From positions 62,001 through 126,000 of the forward strand of contig CAJUNQ010000094.1 of the NCBI GenBank assembly GCA_910587835.1: DNA of 64,000 nt. Direction: 5' to 3'. The notes beneath the pieces were generated by a model. That model had not been told where the DNA came from, searched no databases, and saw only the letters and a program-made list of their open reading frames with translations. Source of the stretch: an uncultured Oscillospiraceae bacterium (GTDB lineage Bacteria > Bacillota > Clostridia > Oscillospirales > Acutalibacteraceae). A program made the translations under genes and the position numbers. Below, one piece after another: positions 41,221 to 50,351 of this stretch; positions within the stretch are counted from its first letter, which is position 1; the number at the start of each line of letters is the position of its first letter.

Positions 41221-41802
41221 TTATCTCTTTTCAATCACCTTGTCGACCAGCCCATACTCCAACGCCTCCTGCGCTGTCAGGAAATTATCCCGCTCCGTAT
41301 CCCGCTCAATGACCTCCAAAGGCTGACCGGTGCGCTCTGCCAGAATCTGGTTCAACCGCTTCTTCGTGCGCAGGATATGATTAGCGTGAATGCTGATATC
41401 CGTGGCCTGGCCCTTCGCGCCGCCGCTGGGCTGATGAATCATGATCTCGCTGTTGGGAAGGGCAAAGCGCTTGCCCTTCGCGCCCGCCGCCAGCAAAAAA
41501 GCTCCCATGCTGGCCGCCATGCCAATGCATATGGTGGACACATCGCACTTGATATACTGCATGGTGTCATAAATCGCCATGCCGTCAGTAATCACACCGC
41601 CGGGGCTGTTGATGTAAAGGGCAATGTCCTTTTCCGGGTCCTGCCCCTCCAAATACAGCAGCTGTGCCACAATCACACCGGCCGAGGCATTGTTGACATC
41701 CTCGTTGAGCATGATAATGCGGTCGTTCAGCAGGCGGGAAAAAATATCGTAGGAGCGTTCGCCCCTGCTGGTTTGTTCTACTACATAAGGTACAAGACTC
41801 AT
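41221..41802 (-). CDS. clpP: ATP-dependent Clp protease proteolytic subunit
   Basis: 193 residues. Catalytic Ser in GMAASMGAFLLAAG (about 97), His in IMIHQPSGGAKGQA (about 122) and Asp in RDTERDNFL (about 171). LYINSPGGVITDGMAIYDTM is the family's substrate groove. ATG 41802 is the usual start (SLVPYVVEQTSRGERSYDI), with AAGGAG 11 nt upstream; TTG 41808 is an alternative. Confidence 0.97.
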   Translation of the reverse strand: MSLVPYVVEQTSRGERSYDIFSRLLNDRIIMLNEDVNNASAGVIVAQLLYLEGQDPEKDIALYINSPGGVITDGMAIYDTMQYIKCDVSTICIGMAASMGAFLLAAGAKGKRFALPNSEIMIHQPSGGAKGQATDISIHANHILRTKKRLNQILAERTGQPLEVIERDTERDNFLTAQEALEYGLVDKVIEKR

Positions 41803-41891
41803 GTACAAAACAGCTCCTTTCTCAAGACACCTCTATTATGAAATCAAACACTAAGATTTATTCCGCAGGCTGGAAATTTAGCCCATTTTTT

Positions 41892-43205
41892 TTAAGCCTC
41901 CTGAGGCTTGTCCTCCGGCTGCTTCTCTGTATAAACGGCGTGCTCCTTCACAAAGTCCATGGCCTTCTGGTTGGCCACATCCTTGGCAATGTCCTTGGCC
42001 CGAACCACTGCCTTCACATTTTCCAGCGGCATGTCATAGGCGTCCGCCAGCTTCTGGAACTCCGCCTCGGTCTCCTCCTCGGTGACCTCCAGCTTCTCCA
42101 GCTCCGCGATTTTTGCCAGACCCAGGCGCACCTTCACCTGCTGGCCGGCCCGCTCCTTATACTGCTCCCGCAGGCCGTCCACTGTGCCCTGGGTATACTT
42201 CAGATAGTTTTCCAGGTTCATGCCCTGGTCCCGCAGCTGCATGTCAAAGGAGTTGATAATCTCATCAATCTCCCGCTCCACCATCATGTCGGGGATCTCC
42301 CCCTCCACCTTGTCGATTACAGCCTTGATAATCTGCTGCTCTGTGCTGGACTCCGCAGCCCGCTCCTTGCGCTGGCGCACTGTATTTTCCAGGTCCTTCC
42401 GGTACTCCTCCATGGTGTCAAACTCGCTGACGTCCTTGGCAAACTCATCGTCCACCTCAGGCAGCTCACGATGCTTGATTTCATGCAGCTTGATCTTGAA
42501 AACCGCTTCCTTACCCTTGAGCTCCTCCGCGTGGTAGTCCTCCGGGAAGGTCACATTCACGTCAAATTCGTCGCCCGCGTTATGGCCTGCCACCTGCTCC
42601 TCAAACCCGGGAATAAACTGGCCGGAGCCCAGAGTCAGGTCAAAGTTCTCGGCCTTGCCGCCGTCAAACTGCTTGCCATCGGTGTAGCCGTCAAAATCAA
42701 TCACCACAATGTCGCCGTTTTCAGCGGCACGGTCCTCCACAGTCACCACACGAGAGTTGCGCTGACGGATGCGGTCCACTTCTGCGTCCACCTCAGCGGC
42801 AGTGGGTTCAGTGGGCTCCTTTACCACCTCAATGCCCTGATAGCCGGCAATATGGATTTCCGGCTGCACTGTAACCGTAATCTTGGCCACAACGCCTGTG
42901 GCCTTGGCAATCTCCTCAATAGAGTAGGCGTTTACTCCAATCACCTCAAGACCAGAGGCCTCGATGGCAGCATCCATCATGGGGGTGTACAGATGGTCCA
43001 CCGCAGCCTGGAAGAACACCTCTTCGCCATAAAACTTTTCAATAAACGCTCTGGGCGCTTTGCCTTTGCGAAAGCCGGGAACATTCATCCTTTTGCTCTC
43101 GCGCTTATAAACCTCGTTGATTGCCTGGGCAAATTCCTCAGGAGCTACCTCCAGCACCAGCTCATACTTGTTGGTCTCAACATTGTTGCAAGATTTCAGA
43201 TTCAT
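41892..43205 (-). CDS. tig: Trigger factor (ribosome-bound chaperone, prolyl isomerase)
   Basis: 437 residues. The ribosome-docking N-domain carries the signature GFRKGKAPR (about 44-52). The FKBP-like domain (about 155-240, NGDIVVIDFDGYTDGKQFDGG) and the long helical C-domain follow. It binds nascent chains at the tunnel exit. ATG 43205 follows GAGAGGG at 9 nt. A TATAAT box lies upstream at 43287-43292 with only a weak -35. It heads the tig-clpP-clpX-lon-engB-lysA series. Confidence 0.96.
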   Translation of the reverse strand: MNLKSCNNVETNKYELVLEVAPEEFAQAINEVYKRESKRMNVPGFRKGKAPRAFIEKFYGEEVFFQAAVDHLYTPMMDAAIEASGLEVIGVNAYSIEEIAKATGVVAKITVTVQPEIHIAGYQGIEVVKEPTEPTAAEVDAEVDRIRQRNSRVVTVEDRAAENGDIVVIDFDGYTDGKQFDGGKAENFDLTLGSGQFIPGFEEQVAGHNAGDEFDVNVTFPEDYHAEELKGKEAVFKIKLHEIKHRELPEVDDEFAKDVSEFDTMEEYRKDLENTVRQRKERAAESSTEQQIIKAVIDKVEGEIPDMMVEREIDEIINSFDMQLRDQGMNLENYLKYTQGTVDGLREQYKERAGQQVKVRLGLAKIAELEKLEVTEEETEAEFQKLADAYDMPLENVKAVVRAKDIAKDVANQKAMDFVKEHAVYTEKQPEDKPQEA

Positions 43206-43356
43206 TTTTCTTTTCCCTCTCAAAATATAAACTTTTCTATCCTGCTCCGGCGCCCGCAGAACGCCACATTTCTCACTATCCGCCCTATTATATCATATAG
43301 ACGGCCAAGAATCTATACCTTTTTCGTAAATTATCCAAGGAAATTCCCGGAACGCC

Positions 43357-44046
43357 TTACTCTACCCGTTCTGGCCGGAAGCCCAGATAATCACAGGAGA
43401 TCAAATGCATTTTTACCCCCCGATATGTCCCGATCAGCGCTTTTTTTGCCGCATTCTGGCCGTGAATATGGCCGAAGTAACAGTCCTCAATCTGGTTTTC
43501 CACCAGAATATCCAGCAGTTCTCTGCATTCCATCCCGCCATATACCGGCGGATAATGCAAAAGCGCGGTCAATCGACCGCCCAAAGCCCTGGCCTCGCTC
43601 ATGGAGGCCAGCAGACGCCCAGCCTCCCGGTTGACGATCTTTCTGTCCTCTTCGGTCTCAGAATTATAAAGCCATCCCCTTGTGCCAAACACCGCCCGCT
43701 CCCCTACCCGGTAGCCGCAGTTGTGCAGCACCTGCATGGAGTCAAAACCATTGGCCGCAAGATACTGGTCGATCTTATTCCGGGTGCTCCACCAATAATC
43801 GTGGTTTCCCTTCATCAACAGCTTTTTTCCAGGCAAGGACTGAATAAAGGCGAAATCCTTCTGACACTCCTCCAGCTTCATAGCCCAGGAAATATCTCCG
43901 GCAATTACAACCGTGTCCTCCGCAGCCACCTGATCCCGCCAGTTTTCCTCTAAGCGCTCTACATAGTCCTGCCAGCCGTGGAATACATCCATCGGCTTGT
44001 CCGCTCCCAAAGACAGGTGCAGGTCCGCAATCACAAAAAGAGCCAT
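43357..44046 (-). CDS. Calcineurin-like metallophosphoesterase
   Basis: 229 residues with all five metallophosphoesterase blocks: ADLHLSLG, VVIAGDISWAM, LMKGNHDYWW, LLHYPP and YFGHIHGQ. It resembles YkuE/YmdB-unrelated small phosphoesterases of Clostridia whose substrate is unknown. The start ATG 44046 lies next to the thrC stop (GGGGGATGATATG), so it is probably translated from the thrC mRNA. Confidence 0.88.
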   Translation of the reverse strand: MALFVIADLHLSLGADKPMDVFHGWQDYVERLEENWRDQVAAEDTVVIAGDISWAMKLEECQKDFAFIQSLPGKKLLMKGNHDYWWSTRNKIDQYLAANGFDSMQVLHNCGYRVGERAVFGTRGWLYNSETEEDRKIVNREAGRLLASMSEARALGGRLTALLHYPPVYGGMECRELLDILVENQIEDCYFGHIHGQNAAKKALIGTYRGVKMHLISCDYLGFRPERVE

Positions 44047-44047
44047 A

Positions 44048-45559
44048 TCATCCCCCGCTGACGCCCAGAGTCCGCAGAACATATTCCGCTGTCTGCGCGT
44101 TCTCAATCGCTGTCTGGAACCGAACCGGCTTATCCTTCAACTGCCTGAGCTGTTCCGGGGCCTGCATACCGGTCAAGGCCTCCAGCCGGGCAATATTCTC
44201 ATATTCGTCTCCGCCCGTCAAAGGCTCCAATGCGCTGAGCACGTCTGCCGCAAATTTATACGGGCTGGCGGTAGAAGCAATAATCGTAGGCGTGCTCCCG
44301 TCACCGGTCTCCTCCACATACTGCCGGTACACATCCACCGCTACCGCTGTGTGGGTATCGCACAAATATCCAGCCGTCTCCCAGGTTTCCCGAATCGTCC
44401 GGGCTGTTCCCGCATTATCACAGGAGCCGCCAAAAAAGAGCCTTTGTATCTTTTGACGGACATCCTCCCCCACATCATAACAGCCCTCCTCCGAAAGCTG
44501 GTCCATCCACCCAGCCAACCTGTGGCTGTCCTCCCCGGAAAGAGCATAGAGCAGCCGTTCCAGATTGCTGGAAATCAGAATGTCCATAGAGGGCGAAGTA
44601 GTCGCGTAGAATTCCCTTCTGCGGTCATATACACCTGTACGAATAAAATCCGTCAACACCCGGTTGAGGTTGGAGGCGCACAGAAGCCTGCCCACAGGAA
44701 GCCCCATCTCCCGGGCATAATAGGCAGCAAGAATATTCCCGAAATTGCCTGTAGGCACCGCCACATTCACGGTATCGCCCAAAGCCGCCTTTCCAGCAGC
44801 ACACAGCTGGAAATACGCATAAAAGTAATAGACAATCTGAGGTAGCAAACGGCCCCAGTTGATGGAGTTCGCGCTGGAAAACATCAAGCCATGGTCATCC
44901 AGAACCCGGTTCATGGCGCTATCCGTAAATATCCGTTTGACCGCAGACTGCGCATCGTCAAAATTGCCCTCAATGGCGCAGACAGCGACATTTCCCCCCT
45001 CCTGGGTAGCCATCTGACGCTTCTGCATAGGGCTGACCCCATTCTGGGGGTAGAATACGATCACACGTGTGCCGGGCACATCCCGAAAGCCTTCCAAAGC
45101 AGCTTTTCCCGTGTCCCCTGAGGTTGCCACCAGAATAACAGCCTCTTTGTCCGCAACAGATTTCTTCAGCGACGTCGTCAGAAAGTGGGGCAGTATCTGT
45201 AAAGCCATATCCTTGAAAGCACAGGTCGGCCCATGCCACAGCTCGAGAAGACTGCAATTCCCCGGCACCCCCGACAAGTTAACAAGCTTTACGGGTTCGC
45301 CATTAAATTTCTTTGCTGTGTAAGCCTGCTTTACACAGTCCGCGACCTCCTGCTCTGAAAAATCTGTCAGAAAAAGACGGAATAATTCCGTGGCAAGGGC
45401 CTGATAATCCAACCCTGCCAGCTTGGCCAACTGACTGCCAACCTGCGGCAGGCTCTCCGGCACAAAAAGGCCCCCTTCCTGAGAGATTCCCCGGGAAATC
45501 ACCTGAGCCGCTGAAAGCCGGAGCGTAGAGTCCCGCGTGCTTTTGTACGTCATCCGCAT
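44048..45559 (-). CDS. thrC: Threonine synthase
   Basis: 503 residues, fold-type II PLP enzyme converting O-phosphohomoserine to threonine. The PLP lysine is in HGPTCAFKDMALQILP (about 110), phosphate cradle ATSGDTGKAALEGF, and VPTGNFGNILAAYYA. The N-terminal domain (LRLSAAQVISRGISQEGGLFVPE) and length place it with the long, E. coli/yeast-like type. The start is ATG 45559 or 45553, both close to AAGGGTAAGG. No hom or thrB is in the window. Confidence 0.95.
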   Translation of the reverse strand: MRMTYKSTRDSTLRLSAAQVISRGISQEGGLFVPESLPQVGSQLAKLAGLDYQALATELFRLFLTDFSEQEVADCVKQAYTAKKFNGEPVKLVNLSGVPGNCSLLELWHGPTCAFKDMALQILPHFLTTSLKKSVADKEAVILVATSGDTGKAALEGFRDVPGTRVIVFYPQNGVSPMQKRQMATQEGGNVAVCAIEGNFDDAQSAVKRIFTDSAMNRVLDDHGLMFSSANSINWGRLLPQIVYYFYAYFQLCAAGKAALGDTVNVAVPTGNFGNILAAYYAREMGLPVGRLLCASNLNRVLTDFIRTGVYDRRREFYATTSPSMDILISSNLERLLYALSGEDSHRLAGWMDQLSEEGCYDVGEDVRQKIQRLFFGGSCDNAGTARTIRETWETAGYLCDTHTAVAVDVYRQYVEETGDGSTPTIIASTASPYKFAADVLSALEPLTGGDEYENIARLEALTGMQAPEQLRQLKDKPVRFQTAIENAQTAEYVLRTLGVSGG

Positions 45560-45608
45560 CACCTTACCCTTTTTTCTGCCATAACTATACATCAAATCTC
45601 AACGCATG

Positions 45609-46550
45609 TCAAAGCATATTTTCTCTTTCAAAAAATTCCGCCGCATTGCGATAGAAAATTTTATCTGCCAGTTCCTCACTGTAGCCATGACGCAAAAACA
45701 GCTCATACAGCTCCCCCATTCCCTGTAGCCCAGAAAGCGGAAAATCCTCCGGCGCGCCGCCGTCCCAATCAGCCCCCATGGCCAGAACATCCTCGCCGCC
45801 CAAAGACAGGAAATGCTCTGCATGACGGAGAACATCCTCCAAGCAGGCTTTTGTAGAATCATCGTTTAAGAAATAGCTGAGAAAATTCAACCCCACCAGT
45901 CCGCCGGAATCCCGGATTGCCATAAACTGCCGGTCCGTCAGGTTGCGGGGATGCCCGCAGACTGCCTGTGCGTTGGAGTGCGTTGCCACTAACGGCCTTT
46001 GGGCAATCTCCGCAGCGTCATCAAACAGCGCAGGGCTGGCATGGGACAGATCAATCAGAATGCCATGCCGCTCTAATTCTGACACCGCCTGCTTGCCAAA
46101 GCTGGTCAAACCGGTATTTCCCGAGGCCCGGACCCCGCGGCCCAGTTCGTTCTCTCCATTCCACGTCAAGGTGCACAGCTTTACACCAAGCCGGGCCAAC
46201 TCCTTGATATTCTCCAATCGCCCTCCCAGAGCCGATGCATTTTCCACTGTCAGCACCGCGCAATGCTTACCCGCTGCCTGAGCTCCGGCCAAATCTCCCA
46301 GCTGCGAACATTGCTTGAGCCCCCCGGCGTTCCTCTCAACTTCCAGAGAAAAACGCTTGGCAACCTGACAAAATCTCTGAAAAGCCTCCTCACCATGGAT
46401 ACTGTCAGGAATCCAAACCGCATAACACTGGGCATAAGTCTCAAAAGCCTCAGCGCGTTCCAGGTCAACATGCAGGTCATTCTTCTTTAAAGGGACGTCA
46501 TGGTTATAGCACTCTGTGATTGTGTCGCAGTGCAGGTCAAAATATCGCAT
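45609..46550 (-). CDS. Membrane dipeptidase (renal dipeptidase) family peptidase
   Basis: 313 residues, peptidase family M19. Metal and substrate motifs: FDLHCDTITEC (His, Asp), VLTVENASALGG, LIDLSHASP, PLVATHSNAQAVCGHPRNLTD and GADWDG. It hydrolyses dipeptides, often including D-amino-acid ones, and probably acts in the cytoplasm since no signal peptide is visible. ATG 46550 has GAGAGGAG about 9 nt upstream. It follows yraN with a 14-nt gap. Confidence 0.9.
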   Translation of the reverse strand: MRYFDLHCDTITECYNHDVPLKKNDLHVDLERAEAFETYAQCYAVWIPDSIHGEEAFQRFCQVAKRFSLEVERNAGGLKQCSQLGDLAGAQAAGKHCAVLTVENASALGGRLENIKELARLGVKLCTLTWNGENELGRGVRASGNTGLTSFGKQAVSELERHGILIDLSHASPALFDDAAEIAQRPLVATHSNAQAVCGHPRNLTDRQFMAIRDSGGLVGLNFLSYFLNDDSTKACLEDVLRHAEHFLSLGGEDVLAMGADWDGGAPEDFPLSGLQGMGELYELFLRHGYSEELADKIFYRNAAEFFERENML

Positions 46551-46564
46551 GATCCATGCTCCTC

Positions 46565-46918
46565 TCACCAACCGAAAGCATTGGGATAATATTGCAGTTC
46601 CAGCTGTCCGTCCGGCAGCAAGGTAATTGCGGCCACATCAAAACGAGGCTGTAAAGCGCATTGGCTTTTCACAAGATACGCCTGAGCAGTCAAAAGTATC
46701 TTTTTCTGCTTCTGTGCTGTGACTGCCTCCAAAGGAGAGACCATGCTTCCCCTTCGGCGAACCTTTACCTCTGTAAAGACAATATACTCCCCATCTTCCG
46801 CAATAATGTCGATCTCACCATAGCGGGAATGATAATTCTGAGCAATAATCGAGAAGCCCTGCTCCCGCAGCCACTGTGCGGTATATTCCTCCCCGGTTCT
46901 TCCTGTATTCTGGACCAT
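46565..46918 (-). CDS. YraN/UPF0102-family protein
   Basis: 117 residues. The N-terminal GRTGEEYTAQWLREQGFSII and RYGEIDIIAEDGEYIVFTEVKVR contain the E-x(n)-D-x(n)-E-x-K nuclease core seen in UPF0102. A DNA-processing role is suspected for the family but unproven. ATG 46918 has AGAGGAGG directly upstream. It sits downstream of rnhB in the widespread order rplS-lepB-rbgA-rnhB-yraN. Confidence 0.9.
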   Translation of the reverse strand: MVQNTGRTGEEYTAQWLREQGFSIIAQNYHSRYGEIDIIAEDGEYIVFTEVKVRRRGSMVSPLEAVTAQKQKKILLTAQAYLVKSQCALQPRFDVAAITLLPDGQLELQYYPNAFGW

Positions 46919-46940
46919 AGGCCTCCTCTGCTCAGTATCT

Positions 46941-47555
46941 TTATTCAACACTGCTCTTCTCTTTATACTTTTTCAAAAAGCTTTGCCGGTGTACCGGCAA
47001 GACGCCATACTCGCGAATCGCGGCATAGTGTGCTTTGGTTCCATAACCCTTGTGCTTCGCAAAGCCATATTGGGGGTACTTCTGATCCCATTCACACAGC
47101 AGGCGGTCCCGGCTGACCTTGGCCAGAATAGACGCCGCCGCAATACTGGGGCTTTTCCCGTCTCCCTTCACAATGGCTTTACCGGGGATGGCTAACGCAG
47201 GCATCCGGTTCCCATCAACCAGCGCATAATCAGGAGGAAGCTCCATTGCCTCTACCGCCCGGCACATGGCCAAAAAGGTTGCCTGCAAAATATTCAGCTC
47301 ATCAATCTCAGCCTCGCTGGCCCAGCCGATTCCATAAGACAATGCTTGAGAAAGGATAGGCTGAAACAATGACTCGCGCTTTTTTTCACTGAGCTTTTTA
47401 GAGTCGTTCAAGCCTTCCAGCTGGCAACCAACCGGCAAAATCACGGCAGCCGCGCAGACCGGCCCGGCCAATGGGCCTCTTCCTGCCTCGTCAATCCCAC
47501 AAATGCTGTGAAACCCCTGGGTAAGAGCTTCTTCCTCATAAAAAAATTCCATCAT
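46941..47555 (-). CDS. rnhB: Ribonuclease HII
   Basis: 204 residues. The catalytic Asp-Glu pair is in GIDEAGRGPLAGPV, with further Asp in VDGN and SRDRLL; GLNDSKKLSEKKRE is the diagnostic RNase HII segment. It removes RNA and single ribonucleotides from DNA. The start is ATG 47555, which overlaps the rbgA stop (ATGATGG), with GGAG 5 nt upstream. Confidence 0.96.
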   Translation of the reverse strand: MMEFFYEEEALTQGFHSICGIDEAGRGPLAGPVCAAAVILPVGCQLEGLNDSKKLSEKKRESLFQPILSQALSYGIGWASEAEIDELNILQATFLAMCRAVEAMELPPDYALVDGNRMPALAIPGKAIVKGDGKSPSIAAASILAKVSRDRLLCEWDQKYPQYGFAKHKGYGTKAHYAAIREYGVLPVHRQSFLKKYKEKSSVE

Positions 47556-48421
47556 ACCCACTCCAAAGTGATAGGCCCCAGCTTGCCGCCCCGGAATTCA
47601 TCCAGCACAGCGGCAGCGGCTCTCTCCGTATCAATCTCTCCGCCAGACACCAACATGCCCCGTTTCCGGCCAACCATTTCCAGCAGCTCATGGCCAGACA
47701 GAGGCTCATCCGGCAGCTCAAGCTTGTATCGTGTCGTGACCGCATGGGGATAACGCTGGATCAGCAGCTCCAGCAGCCGGCACGCCAAACCCTCTATATC
47801 AAGAATCTCATCTCGCACAGCGCCTGTAAAGGCCAGATGTTCCCCCACAATGGGGTCCTCAAATTTGGGCCATAGCACACCCGGCGTGTCTAAAAGCTCA
47901 AAGCCCTTTCCTACAGTAAACCATCGGTTCTGCCGGGTAACCCCCGGCTTATCCCGGACCTCTGCCTTTCCGGCCCTTCCGCCGGTGATCATTCGGTTGA
48001 TGATAGAGGATTTTCCCACATTGGGAACCCCCAATACCATCACACGGATGGGACGGCCCGTCATACCCTTGCGCTCCCAGCCGGCGATCTGTTCCTTCAG
48101 CTCCTGACGGATCGCGCTATACAGCCCAGGCAGACCCTTTCCTGTTTTACTCTCCACAGGAACCGCCGCCAGCCCTTGCTCCCGGAATCGGGCGGTCCAG
48201 CGGGCAGTCTGAGCTGGGTCGGCCAAGTCGCTTTTGTTCAGTACCACTACCCGGGGCTTGTTGCGAATGATCTCCCTCAGTACCGGGTTCGCGCTGCTGC
48301 TGGGCACTCTGGCATCCAGCAGCTCGGCTACCACGTCCACCAGCTTCAGGTCCTCCGCAATCTTCCGCCGGGTCTTCGCCATATGTCCCGGAAACCACTG
48401 GACTGACATGCTCTCTGACAT
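47552..48421 (-). CDS. rbgA: Ribosome biogenesis GTPase RbgA/YlqF
   Basis: 289 residues. It is a circularly permuted GTPase: G4 (VVLNKSDLAD) precedes G1 (LGVPNVGKSSIINRM), then G2 and G3 (LLDTPGVLWP). QWFPGHMAKTRRKI at the N-terminus is the YlqF signature. It is required for a late step of 50S assembly. GACAGGAGGAAGAAGA precedes ATG 48421. Confidence 0.96.
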   Translation of the reverse strand: MSESMSVQWFPGHMAKTRRKIAEDLKLVDVVAELLDARVPSSSANPVLREIIRNKPRVVVLNKSDLADPAQTARWTARFREQGLAAVPVESKTGKGLPGLYSAIRQELKEQIAGWERKGMTGRPIRVMVLGVPNVGKSSIINRMITGGRAGKAEVRDKPGVTRQNRWFTVGKGFELLDTPGVLWPKFEDPIVGEHLAFTGAVRDEILDIEGLACRLLELLIQRYPHAVTTRYKLELPDEPLSGHELLEMVGRKRGMLVSGGEIDTERAAAAVLDEFRGGKLGPITLEWV

Positions 48422-48446
48422 TCTTCTTCCTCCTGTCTTCGGCGCC

Positions 48447-49031
48447 TCAGGCTGGCAGCCCCGCCTTGGAGAAGGGGAAAAGATTCAGCACCACCCGCCC
48501 CAAAATATTTCTCCTGTCTACCATGCCGACGCTCAAATACCGGCTGTCCTGAGACGCGCCCCGGTTATCGCCCAGCACAAACACGCAGCCCTCCGGCACC
48601 TGCTGAGGAAATTCCATGACCATTCCCGGCCGGTCAGGCACAAAGGTGATACCATTCTCAATGCCAAACTCCTCGCCCTTAACCGGCGTACCGTCTACAG
48701 TAAGCTCTCCTTGCACAGGGTCAAAATCCACCACCTGGCCCTCAGTTGCCACCACACGTTTGATAATCGTATCCTCCAGCGCATGGACAATGATGACCAC
48801 GTCCCCCTTCTCCGCCTGGCCGGCAAGAGAAGTGACCAGCACCCGGTCGCCGTCATAATAGGTTGGCTCCATAGAGGAGCCGTCCACAGTAATCACCCGG
48901 GCAAGAAAAGTAAAACAGATGGTCACGGCCACAAAAGCCACAATAATGGTCTCCATCCACTCCAACAGCCAGGACTGAAAAGAACGCTGCCCCCCTTCCG
49001 CCTGTTCGATCTCCACTCTCTCTTGATCCAT
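48447..49031 (-). CDS. lepB: Signal peptidase I
   Basis: 194 residues. One N-terminal membrane anchor (METIIVAFVAVTICFTFLA), catalytic Ser in DGSSMEPTYYDGD (about 53) and Lys in DTIIKRVVATEGQ (about 91), and the C-terminal GDNRGASQDSRYLSVG block. It cleaves Sec/Tat signal peptides at the outer membrane face. ATG 49031 is used (GGGAGGGACCGG upstream). Confidence 0.95.
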   Translation of the reverse strand: MDQERVEIEQAEGGQRSFQSWLLEWMETIIVAFVAVTICFTFLARVITVDGSSMEPTYYDGDRVLVTSLAGQAEKGDVVIIVHALEDTIIKRVVATEGQVVDFDPVQGELTVDGTPVKGEEFGIENGITFVPDRPGMVMEFPQQVPEGCVFVLGDNRGASQDSRYLSVGMVDRRNILGRVVLNLFPFSKAGLPA

Positions 49032-49161
49032 TCCGGTCCCTCCCAGCATTTTAGTGTACAGCCTGTTCAAAATTATATGCGAATGAGCAGGCTCTGGCTT
49101 GTTTCACGCAATATATAACAGAAAAAGGGACAAAATGTCCCTTCTCCCAGTGTTTTCGGTT

Positions 49162-49506
49162 TTACTTGATCTGCTCCTTGACCTTGGCGGCCTTGCCCAC
49201 CCGGTTGCGCAGATAGTAGAGCTTGGCCCGGCGCACCCGGCCGTGGCGCACTACCCGGACAGCCTTTACATTGGGAGAGTGCAGGGGAAATACTCTTTCC
49301 ACACCCACGCCATAAGAGACGCGGCGCACGGTAAAGGTCTCGCTGACGCCGCTGCCCTTGCGGGCGATGACAGTTCCCTCAAACTGCTGGATTCTCTCCC
49401 GCTCGCCCTCGCGGATGTTCACGTCCACCCGCACCGTGTCGCCAATGTTGAACTGGGGAGCCTCTGCCTTCAGAGAGTCCTGGGAGATAAGCTTGATCGC
49501 GTCCAT
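49162..49506 (-). CDS. rplS: 50S ribosomal protein L19
   Basis: 114 residues. FNIGDTVRVDVNIREGERERIQQFEG and SYGVGVERVFPLHSPNVKAVRVVRHGRVRRAKLYYLR are standard L19 blocks. GGAGGAATATCAA precedes ATG 49506. The gene has a structured 150-nt leader behind its own promoter. Confidence 0.98.
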   Translation of the reverse strand: MDAIKLISQDSLKAEAPQFNIGDTVRVDVNIREGERERIQQFEGTVIARKGSGVSETFTVRRVSYGVGVERVFPLHSPNVKAVRVVRHGRVRRAKLYYLRNRVGKAAKVKEQIK

Positions 49507-49690
49507 TTGATATTCCTCCAAAATAAAATTTTCAGACATTCATGCCGGAACACTCCAAAGAGCACCGGCAGCGGACTGTCCGCTTCCTGCGCGGAAACCG
49601 CGCTTGAACCCCACGGGCAAGCCTCTGAAGAGAAAACCCGCGGACCTTCAAATGCTCCCTCATTATACCACAAGCTGTAGGGAAAGGCAA
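49507..49690 (-). promoter_or_regulatory. rplS promoter and structured leader
   Basis: TTGCCT (49690-49685), 17 nt, TATAAT (49667-49662). The leader of about 150 nt contains self-complementary blocks: GCGCGG/CCGCGC, GCGGACAGTCCGC, and CCGG pairs spread around CACTCC/GGAGTG. It resembles an autogenous leader for L19 in position, but I could not match it to a described motif. Confidence 0.55.
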
Positions 49691-49697
49691 GAAAAAA

Positions 49698-50351
49698 TTA
49701 CCGCATATCGGAAAAATCTTTTGTAAGCAGCCTCTTCCGGGTGATCTCCCCATAGGGCTCCAGACAGCGCAGAGTTTTCAAGGCCTCCAACAGCAAATTG
49801 GGGTTTACACTGCCGTTCAGCGAACAGGGCAGCTTGACGTCCAAAACCAGCCAGCCTGGTTCTGTCCTCCACTCCATAAGGGAGAAATACGGCTTGATAT
49901 CCACCGCCTTGTCCCCTTTTTTTCCATGCTTCATCACGGTAACCGTTTCACCGGCCAGCAGTTCCTGAAGCTCTGCTGCCAGCGCCTCCGGATGCTCCGC
50001 TTCCAGCCGCAGCTCATACTCTCCATAGGCAGCTTCCTCAAATCCCAGCTCTGGCTGGGTCAGGCCCAAAACTGTGATATCCGCCGGGAGATACGCTGAC
50101 AGTCTCCGGGCGGCGTCCTCCAAACCGGTCTCCTCTGTCAGGCGAATATCCACACATTCTCGCAATCCGCTGACTCCCAAAGACAGGGGCATGGCAAAGG
50201 TCATATAAATACGGGGGTTAAACCCCTGCGTGTACCATACCGGAAGACCGGAGAGCTTCAACGCCCTGGCCATGCAGCGGGTGAGGTCAAGGTGGGAAAT
50301 ATACTTGACCGCGCCGGTTTTGCTAAACCATATCCTTACGTTCTGCAACAC
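49698..50351 (-). CDS. TIGR03936-family (DUF2344) radical-SAM-associated protein
   Basis: 217 residues. VRIWFSKTGAVKYISHLDLTRCMARALKLSGLPVWYTQGFNPR is the hallmark N-terminus of DUF2344/TIGR03936 proteins, which always accompany the B12-binding radical-SAM gene found just upstream. Function is unknown; an RNA or tRNA modification role is often guessed. GTG 50351 (VLQNVRIWF) has AAGGAGG 5 nt upstream and lies inside the end of the radical-SAM gene (29-nt overlap). Confidence 0.88.
   Translation of the reverse strand: MLQNVRIWFSKTGAVKYISHLDLTRCMARALKLSGLPVWYTQGFNPRIYMTFAMPLSLGVSGLRECVDIRLTEETGLEDAARRLSAYLPADITVLGLTQPELGFEEAAYGEYELRLEAEHPEALAAELQELLAGETVTVMKHGKKGDKAVDIKPYFSLMEWRTEPGWLVLDVKLPCSLNGSVNPNLLLEALKTLRCLEPYGEITRKRLLTKDFSDMR

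Noticed and set aside
41838..43634. A 598-codon open frame on the plus strand opposite tig and the phosphoesterase
   Set aside because: Antisense shadow of GC-rich coding sequence; low-complexity translation (many Leu, His, Gln) and no ribosome site, while the minus strand encodes full trigger factor.
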